Positions 6,440-10,989 of a stretch of 10,989 bases of DNA are shown piece by piece. A model generated the notes under the pieces. That model worked only from the letters and a program-made list of their open reading frames with translations. It was not told where the DNA came from and did not search any database. Position 1 is the stretch's first letter; each line of letters opens with the position of its first letter. Origin of the DNA: an uncultured Rhizobiaceae group bacterium. GTDB lineage: Bacteria; Pseudomonadota; Alphaproteobacteria; Rhizobiales; Rhizobiaceae. The DNA lies in the NCBI GenBank assembly GCA_905479965.1, contig CAJQOR010000295.1:1-10989 (forward strand), in the 5' to 3' direction. The translations under genes and the position numbers were made by a program.

Positions 6440-7816
6440 ATGAACAGCCCGCAATCTCTTTCCAATATTGAAAATGCCGTACGTTATTTCAAAGCGCCTG
6501 AAAATTTGTTGCGCGTTGGTGGTAAAGTTAAATCAATATCAGCTGGGGCTTATTCAGTTGTTGGATTATCCCGCCATGTGGGACTAGGCGATTTTGTTGA
6601 ACTCTTAAGAAATGGTCAAATGCACCCCGGTGAAGTGGTGCATGTCGGGCCAGATGAAATTATCGTTTGCCCGCTAAATTCAGAGAACCCAGCACATATT
6701 GGGGACCAAGTTTTTAAACGAGGAAGCTTTAAAATTCACCCCGATGCGTCATGGTGTGGGCGGACAATTAATGCGCTTGCAGAACCAATTGATGGCGGCC
6801 CCGCCCTTTCCAAAGGGGGACGTGACATGCCATTGCAGGCAGCCGCACCCGCATCAATGACCAGAAGTCGCATTAGCAGTGCAATTCATACAGGTATTCG
6901 CGTAGTTGATGTATTTGCCCCAATTTGTCAGGGGCAAAGAATGGGAATTTTTGCAGGCTCAGGTGTAGGAAAATCTACCATGCTATCGATGTTTGCAAAG
7001 ACGGCAGATTTTGATCGCGCCGTGATTGCCCTGGTTGGTGAACGTGGTCGTGAAGTCCGTGAGTTTGTTGAAGAAACCATGGGCAAGAATATGGCTAAAT
7101 CAATCGTTGTTGTGGCAACGAGCGATGAAAGTCCAATCCTTCGCAAAATGGCCCCGTTAACAGCGATGGCGATTGCAGAAAGCTTCCGCGATAAGGGTGA
7201 AAATGTTCTCCTGATTGTCGATAGTTTAACCCGTTATGCCCATGCGTTGCGTGAAATTGGTGTCGCGTCGGGTGAGCCGCCGGTAGCACGCGGTTATCCA
7301 GCGTCTGTTTTCACTGCGATGCCAAGACTATTAGAACGCGCAGGTCCAGGTGGTGACGCATCGGGTTCAATCACCGCGCTGGTGTCAATATTAATCGATG
7401 GTGATAATCACAATGATCCTATTGCAGACAATGCCCGGGGAATTTTGGATGGTCACTTAGTGCTTGATAGAGCGCTTGCCGATGAAGGCAGATACCCCCC
7501 TGTAGATCCATTAAGCTCAATATCACGACTGGCACGAAAAGCCTGGAAAGGCGATGAGGAAATGCTGGTTAATCGGATCAAAGCGCTCATTCACAAATAT
7601 GAAGAAACGCGTGATTTAAGGCTTATTGGTGGTTATCGCCCTGGGACTGACGCTGATTTGGATATGGCCGTTACGCAGGTGCCTGTGATTTATGAAAAAT
7701 TGCGTCAGACGCCATCCGATCCGCCAAGTGGAGACTCCTTTGGTGAGTTAGCAGAAGCGATGAAGGCCGCAGCGATGGCAAGTATGCCGGATAATCAGGT
7801 TAGGAGACCAGGTTAA
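6440..7816 (+). CDS. fliI: FliI, flagellar type III export ATPase
   Basis: FliI is the cytoplasmic hexameric ATPase that helps unload and feed substrates into the flagellar export gate. The 458-residue product has the family length. An N-terminal beta-barrel-like region (about 25-95) precedes the RecA-like ATPase core. Visible motifs are Walker A AGSGVGKST (172-180, with K178), the GERGREV segment with catalytic-type E201, Walker B LLIVDS (257-262, with D261), and GYPASVFTAMPRLLERAG (285-302), which is diagnostic for FliI/T3SS ATPases over the F1 beta subunit. The gap from flgF is 46 bases and no strong ribosome binding site is visible; the ATG at 6440 fits the family N-terminus. Its stop overlaps the next start by one base. 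fliH and fliJ, often adjacent elsewhere, are absent here. An injectisome ATPase is excluded by context. Confidence 0.97.
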   Translation: MNSPQSLSNIENAVRYFKAPENLLRVGGKVKSISAGAYSVVGLSRHVGLGDFVELLRNGQMHPGEVVHVGPDEIIVCPLNSENPAHIGDQVFKRGSFKIHPDASWCGRTINALAEPIDGGPALSKGGRDMPLQAAAPASMTRSRISSAIHTGIRVVDVFAPICQGQRMGIFAGSGVGKSTMLSMFAKTADFDRAVIALVGERGREVREFVEETMGKNMAKSIVVVATSDESPILRKMAPLTAMAIAESFRDKGENVLLIVDSLTRYAHALREIGVASGEPPVARGYPASVFTAMPRLLERAGPGGDASGSITALVSILIDGDNHNDPIADNARGILDGHLVLDRALADEGRYPPVDPLSSISRLARKAWKGDEEMLVNRIKALIHKYEETRDLRLIGGYRPGTDADLDMAVTQVPVIYEKLRQTPSDPPSGDSFGELAEAMKAAAMASMPDNQVRRPG

Positions 7817-8391
7817 TGTCAGAGTTTTATGATGACTTCGAAGATGAAATGGATGAAGTTGTTCAAGAAGTTCTTGAAAGCGAGAAGGTCGTCAAAAAAG
7901 TAAAGCGTGAGCGGGTCAATTTTGATTTCTTATTTGCGATAGTTGGAGTTTGCCTTGCCGGATCAGCAGCATTTCTTCCCTGGTATGTATTTTTACATCA
8001 AGAAGATTTCACCGTGAAAAGAATGTCTTACACCAAGGATCGCGAATTGCCAGATTGGAAAGGCAGAACGATTGTCAATGTCTCTCCGTCCGCTATACCA
8101 AAACGAAATCCTGATGCGTTAAACGAAGAACTGCTTCCAGATGATATTACAACAGCGTCTATTCCAGAAGATGGTGGTGATGGTGGCAGTGGCTCTCAAG
8201 CGTTTCCCGGACAACCAAGGTTTAAGCTTTTACATGTTGCAAATGAACGCGCGTTGATTGAAGATTCTTCAGGCATGTACATGGTCAAAGTTGGTTCAGT
8301 TTTACCTGATAACAGCACATTATCAGCGCTAGAGGAACGTGGAAATGGCTGGGCTTTAGTTACGTCAAATGGTGATGTTGTCGAAAATTAA
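7816..8391 (+). CDS. Uncharacterised single-span membrane protein between fliI and flgB
   Basis: I do not recognise a named family. The 191-residue product has an acidic N-terminus (EFYDDFEDEMDEVVQEVLES, 3-22), a Lys/Arg-rich stretch (VVKKVKRERVNF, 25-36), one clear membrane segment (about 37-61), a polar Gly-rich linker (about 100-135) and a compact C-terminal domain (about 134-191; RFKLLHVANERALIED, GSVLPDNSTLSALEERGNGW). The charge pattern (basic side first) suggests N-in, C-out, placing the C-terminal domain in the periplasm. Its start overlaps the fliI stop (TAATG), with TAGGAGA 8 bases upstream. An ORF in this position also occurs in rhizobial flagellar clusters as I recall. The C-terminal domain vaguely recalls small periplasmic domains of secretion-system bitopic proteins (GspC/PilP type), but this is an impression only. 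It is not FliJ: FliJ is a soluble coiled coil. Confidence 0.8.
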   Translation: MSEFYDDFEDEMDEVVQEVLESEKVVKKVKRERVNFDFLFAIVGVCLAGSAAFLPWYVFLHQEDFTVKRMSYTKDRELPDWKGRTIVNVSPSAIPKRNPDALNEELLPDDITTASIPEDGGDGGSGSQAFPGQPRFKLLHVANERALIEDSSGMYMVKVGSVLPDNSTLSALEERGNGWALVTSNGDVVEN

Positions 8392-8436
8392 TCACGAAAA
8401 TTGAGTGGGGTGACGGCGCCAAGCTGACCAAATCGG

Positions 8437-8467
8437 TAAGTCCCACGCAAGATTATTACCATATCCT
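8437..8467 (+). promoter_or_regulatory. Candidate activator-dependent flagellar promoter for the flgB operon
   Basis: In the 103-base gap before flgB the sequence reads TAAGTCCCACGCAAGA, nine bases, then TATCCT. It matches the motA copy at 13 of 16 positions in the first block and keeps the same spacing. AAG occurs at element positions 2-4 and 13-15, an 11-base direct-repeat period of the kind bound by OmpR/PhoB-type regulators. Transcription would begin near 8474, leaving about 20 bases before the flgB ATG. This is the only sizeable gap in the rightward arm, where an internal promoter would be expected. Confidence 0.6.
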
Positions 8468-8494
8468 TAACGGGAAGATAAATGGGATAATCTG

Positions 8495-8872
8495 ATGCAA
8501 CCAATCCAAATATTTAAACTCGCATCTCAGCAAGCAGAATGGCTGACAGTTCGCCATACTGTTGTGGCGGGGAATATTGCGAATGTGAATACACCTGGAT
8601 ATGCGGCCAAAGATGTTGAACCCTTCAACGCCGTGATGGAAGCCACTGGCACGAAAATGGCTGCAACCCATAGCCGACATTTCTCCGATTCAAAATTGCG
8701 CGATTCAATTCGAAGCAATGAGATCAATGGCATTGCTGTTCATCCATCGGGCAATACGGTCAATCTTGCCAATGAAGTTTCAAAAGGTAGCGGCATCAAA
8801 CGCGAATACGAAATCAACACAAGCATTGTGAAGACGGTTAATCGCATGATGTTGGCAACGGTTAGGAAATAA
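8495..8872 (+). CDS. flgB: FlgB, flagellar proximal rod protein
   Basis: FlgB is an exported proximal-rod subunit that joins the MS ring/FliE to the rest of the rod. The 125-residue product is close to the usual 130-138. The N-terminal helix is followed by [20 protein letters not shown] (23-42), the most diagnostic stretch; NTPGY is typical of FlgB. The C-terminus ([20 protein letters not shown], then the helix [18 protein letters not shown]) is the usual FlgB end, with a variable middle. It is followed by flgC after two bases. GGGAT upstream is a weak ribosome binding site. It is the first gene after the promoter-like element in the preceding gap. Confidence 0.94.
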   Translation: MQPIQIFKLASQQAEWLTVRHTVVAGNIANVNTPGYAAKDVEPFNAVMEATGTKMAATHSRHFSDSKLRDSIRSNEINGIAVHPSGNTVNLANEVSKGSGIKREYEINTSIVKTVNRMMLATVRK

Positions 8873-8874
8873 GT

Positions 8875-9291
8875 ATGGATCCGTTAAGCTTATCATCCAG
8901 AATTGCCGCAAGTGGTTTACACGCGCAAGAAACGCGTCTGCGCATTGTGTCTGAGAACTTGGCCAATGCGCAATCAACAGGCGATGCACCGGGTGCTGAT
9001 CCTTATCGCCGGAAAACGGTTTCATTCTCATCTTATTTAGATAATGCGACGGGCGCTTCGCGCGTGAAAGTACAGCGTCTCGGATTAGATAATAGTGATT
9101 TCACCGTCAACTTTGATCCATCTCATCCAGCAGCGAATGAAAAAGGCATGGTTAAAATGCCAAATGTAAATCCGCTAATTGAGCTTGCTGATATGCGCGA
9201 AACCAATCGCTCGTATGAAGCAAATTTACAAACTATCAAACAAACTCGAGAGCTTGTTTCCCTCACACTTGGACTTTTGAGGAACACTTAA
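8875..9291 (+). CDS. flgC: FlgC, flagellar proximal rod protein
   Basis: FlgC is an exported proximal-rod subunit. The 138-residue product matches the usual 130-140. The N-terminus has [20 protein letters not shown] (7-26) and the rod motif [20 protein letters not shown] (27-46), where FlgC proteins typically have NxANA.ST...G...PYRRK. The C-terminus has the family pattern [20 protein letters not shown] followed by a terminal helix. GGAAA lies 6 bases before the ATG, at the end of flgB. The order flgB-flgC-fliE is the usual proximal-rod block. Confidence 0.96.
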   Translation: MDPLSLSSRIAASGLHAQETRLRIVSENLANAQSTGDAPGADPYRRKTVSFSSYLDNATGASRVKVQRLGLDNSDFTVNFDPSHPAANEKGMVKMPNVNPLIELADMRETNRSYEANLQTIKQTRELVSLTLGLLRNT

Positions 9292-9292
9292 A

Positions 9293-9637
9293 ATGAACAT
9301 TATTTCCCAAACGCTGTCGGCCATTGATACAGGCCCAAACGCCACCAAACAAACCGAATTTGCAAGCATAGCCAGCGCGGCAGCATCCGCAGGTATTCGC
9401 GCGGTTGATGATGTTAAAGGTCCTGGTTTTGGTGAGGTTATGGCTGAGATGGCAGGTGGTGTTGTGGGCCGGCTTAATCAGGCGGAATACATTTCCATGA
9501 AGGCCGTACAAGGTGAAGCAAATACGCGTGAAGTTGTTGATGCATTAATGACCGCAGAACAGTCATTAAATACCGCAATTGCTATCCGCGATAAAATTGT
9601 AACTGCATATCTTGAAGTAGCGAGAATGCAAATTTAG
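9293..9637 (+). CDS. fliE: FliE, MS-ring/rod junction protein
   Basis: FliE is an exported protein that joins the MS ring and export gate to the proximal rod. The 114-residue product agrees with the usual 100-115. Family features are the central [20 protein letters not shown] (43-62) and the C-terminal [19 protein letters not shown] (75-93), leading to a final helix ([20 protein letters not shown]). The N-terminal 40 residues are variable and Ala/Ser-rich. Its start lies one base after the flgC stop, with TGAGGA about 8 bases upstream inside flgC. Confidence 0.95.
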   Translation: MNIISQTLSAIDTGPNATKQTEFASIASAAASAGIRAVDDVKGPGFGEVMAEMAGGVVGRLNQAEYISMKAVQGEANTREVVDALMTAEQSLNTAIAIRDKIVTAYLEVARMQI

Positions 9638-9647
9638 GAGTAATGTT

Positions 9648-10436
9648 ATGAAGGCTTTGTCAATTGCCGCAACCGGTATGAATGCGCAACAAACAAATTT
9701 GGAAGTTATCGCGAATAACATTGCTAATATTAATACGACAGGTTTTAAACGCGCCCGCGCTGAATTTTCTGATCTGCTATATCAAGTTGAACGCAGTCAA
9801 GGGGTGCCAAACAGTGCAAACCAAGCCATCGTTCCCGAAGGGGCACATATCGGCCTTGGTGTGCAAACATCAGCCGTAAGAAATTTGCATATTCAAGGTA
9901 GCTTGTCACAAACGTCGAACAATCTCGATATGGCTTTAATCGGGCGTGGTTGGTTTCAAATTGAAACACCGCAAGGTGAAACCCTTTATTCACGCGCTGG
10001 TACATTTAACACCAATGCTGAAGGTATAATGGTCAATATCGATGGTTATGAACTTGAAGGCGGTATCACATTCCCCGACAATACCTCAGAGGTTATCATC
10101 TCCCGATCAGGGCAGGTTTTTGCCCGGGTTGGAACCGACGTTGAATTAACTGAAGTTGGTCAGATCACACTTGCAAACTTTATCAATGAAGCTGGTTTGG
10201 AACCTTTGGGGGATAACTTATTTCGTGAAACAGAAGCATCTGGTGGACCAACATTAGGAACACCTGATGATGCAGGATTTGCACATATCCAGCAGGGGTA
10301 TTTGGAAGCGTCCAACGTCGATCCAATTAAAGAAATCACCGATATGATTTCTGCGCAACGTGCGTATGAAATGAATTCAAAAGTAATCAAAGCAGCCGAT
10401 GAAATGGCAAGCACTGTAACTCAGTCGCTGAGGTAA
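9648..10436 (+). CDS. flgG: FlgG, flagellar distal rod protein
   Basis: FlgG builds the distal rod that passes through the P and L rings. The 262-residue product is exactly the typical length. The N-terminus is the family signature [20 protein letters not shown], continuing [20 protein letters not shown] (23-42). Residues 43-78 ([27 protein letters not shown]) form the FlgG-specific rod segment missing from FlgF. The middle has [19 protein letters not shown], and the C-terminus has [20 protein letters not shown] and [24 protein letters not shown] lies 7 bases before the ATG and overlaps the fliE stop. It is followed by flgA after 20 bases. Confidence 0.97.
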   Translation: MKALSIAATGMNAQQTNLEVIANNIANINTTGFKRARAEFSDLLYQVERSQGVPNSANQAIVPEGAHIGLGVQTSAVRNLHIQGSLSQTSNNLDMALIGRGWFQIETPQGETLYSRAGTFNTNAEGIMVNIDGYELEGGITFPDNTSEVIISRSGQVFARVGTDVELTEVGQITLANFINEAGLEPLGDNLFRETEASGGPTLGTPDDAGFAHIQQGYLEASNVDPIKEITDMISAQRAYEMNSKVIKAADEMASTVTQSLR

Positions 10437-10456
10437 TTTAGCCATAGGAGGCAAAC

Positions 10457-10936
10457 ATGAAGTTTGACTTGAATAGATGTTTAAGCGCGATTGCAGTCGC
10501 AGTTTTCGGTTTCGCAATATATATTACTTCGAACCTATCAGCCCATGCGCAACCGACAGCCGTTGTCCCAGAGCAGATCATCTACCCCGGACAACAAATT
10601 TCCTTTGATATGGTCAAAGAAGTTGATGTTGTAAACCCTAACTTAAGACCAGGTTATGCCAAAGTACTTGAGGAAGTTGAAGGGTTTGTAACAAAGAAAA
10701 CGCTCCTTCCTGGGCGCACTATTCCTGTCAGCGCGTTACGTGAAGCTTATGTGATTGAGCGCGGGAAAAACATCTCCATGGTGTTTTCGAACAATACTAT
10801 GGTGATCACAGCCCAAGGTGTTGCGCTACAGAACGGTGGCTTGGGCGAGGTTGTTCGTGCACGCAATCTAGATTCGGGCATCATCATCTCAGGCACTGTG
10901 ATGCAGGATGGAACTTTGCGGGTGATAACGCAATGA
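10457..10936 (+). CDS. flgA: FlgA, periplasmic chaperone for P-ring assembly
   Basis: FlgA helps FlgI assemble into the P ring in the periplasm. The 159-residue product begins with a Sec signal peptide (MKFDLNR, hydrophobic core about 9-28) with a likely cleavage after A31 (AHA before QP). The mature part carries the C-terminal FlgA/SAF-like pattern: EVEGFVTKKTLLPGRTIPVS (about 73-92), AYVIERGKNISMVF, and the ending GGLGEVVRARNLDSGIIISG followed by TVMQDGTLRV. At about 128 mature residues it is shorter than enteric FlgA (about 200), so the N-terminal region appears reduced; I believe this short form is common in rhizobia. A strong AGGAGG (10446-10451) precedes the start. Its stop overlaps the next ATG (ATGA). 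Confidence 0.92.
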   Translation: MKFDLNRCLSAIAVAVFGFAIYITSNLSAHAQPTAVVPEQIIYPGQQISFDMVKEVDVVNPNLRPGYAKVLEEVEGFVTKKTLLPGRTIPVSALREAYVIERGKNISMVFSNNTMVITAQGVALQNGGLGEVVRARNLDSGIIISGTVMQDGTLRVITQ

Positions 10937-10989
10937 AACGCATCACTCAGCTAGCTCTATCACTTTTCATCTGTTTCAGTATGACTTTG
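10933..10989 (+). CDS. flgI: Start of probable FlgI, flagellar P-ring protein (cut by window edge)
   Basis: An open frame begins at the ATG overlapping the flgA stop (ATGA) and runs to the end of the window for 19 codons: MKRITQLALSLFICFSMTL. This is the start of a Sec signal peptide (basic n-region, hydrophobic core). FlgI is secreted through the Sec pathway and follows flgA in rhizobial clusters. The identity therefore rests on gene order and the signal peptide, not on any FlgI domain. Confidence 0.75.
   Translation, partial: MKRITQLALSLFICFSMTL

Noticed and set aside
1..10989. A novel defence system, mobile element or other unknown system
   Set aside because: Nearly every gene is a recognisable flagellar component in an order known from rhizobia. 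No transposase, integrase, CRISPR repeat or tRNA-like sequence was seen.

Overview
This window is the core of a flagellar and motility gene cluster from an alphaproteobacterium. It is most likely a member of the Hyphomicrobiales (Rhizobiales) with a fairly AT-rich genome. The assignment rests on gene order: flhB-fliG-fliN-fliM-motA read leftward, and DUF1217 gene-flgF-fliI-membrane ORF-flgB-flgC-fliE-flgG-flgA-flgI read rightward. As I recall it, this is the arrangement of the Sinorhizobium/Agrobacterium flagellar region. motA without an adjacent motB, an unknown ORF between motA and flgF, and fliI without fliH or fliJ beside it all fit that group. I cannot name a genus from the sequence.

Left arm (1-4674, minus strand). 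Transcribed from motA outward are the stator protein MotA, the three C-ring proteins FliM, FliN and FliG, and the export gate protein FlhB, which is cut by the left edge just after its NPTH autocleavage motif. motA/fliM and fliN/fliG are only 5-7 bases apart. An 86-base spacer separates fliM from fliN. FliM and FliN both carry unusual low-complexity acidic segments; in FliN it is a Gly/Asp/Leu/Phe repeat of about 80 residues.

Divergent control region (4675-4864). Two promoter-like elements face away from each other, one for motA and one for the rightward operon. A third copy with the same internal spacing precedes flgB. The element has AAG-type half-sites 11 bases apart, followed by a TA-rich -10-like hexamer at a fixed distance. 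I infer an activator-dependent flagellar promoter. An OmpR-type regulator of the Rem/FtcR kind is a reasonable but unproven candidate. A perfect 8-bp inverted repeat lies in the leader of the DUF1217 gene, just before its ribosome binding site.

Right arm (4865-10989, plus strand). A DUF1217 protein is followed by the rod protein FlgF, the export ATPase FliI, an uncharacterised single-span membrane protein, the proximal rod and adaptor proteins FlgB, FlgC and FliE, the distal rod protein FlgG, the periplasmic P-ring chaperone FlgA, and the first 19 codons of a probable flgI. Many junctions overlap or nearly touch, so these are probably two co-transcribed blocks (DUF1217 gene to membrane ORF, and flgB onward).

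All genes appear intact except the two cut by the window edges. I saw no RNA genes, insertion sequences, CRISPR arrays, attachment sites or convincing intrinsic terminators. No gene-free stretch exceeds 300 bases. Most of the window is ordinary flagellar machinery. The parts worth a second look are the repeated promoter element, the FliN repeat linker, the FliM N-terminus and the two uncharacterised proteins.
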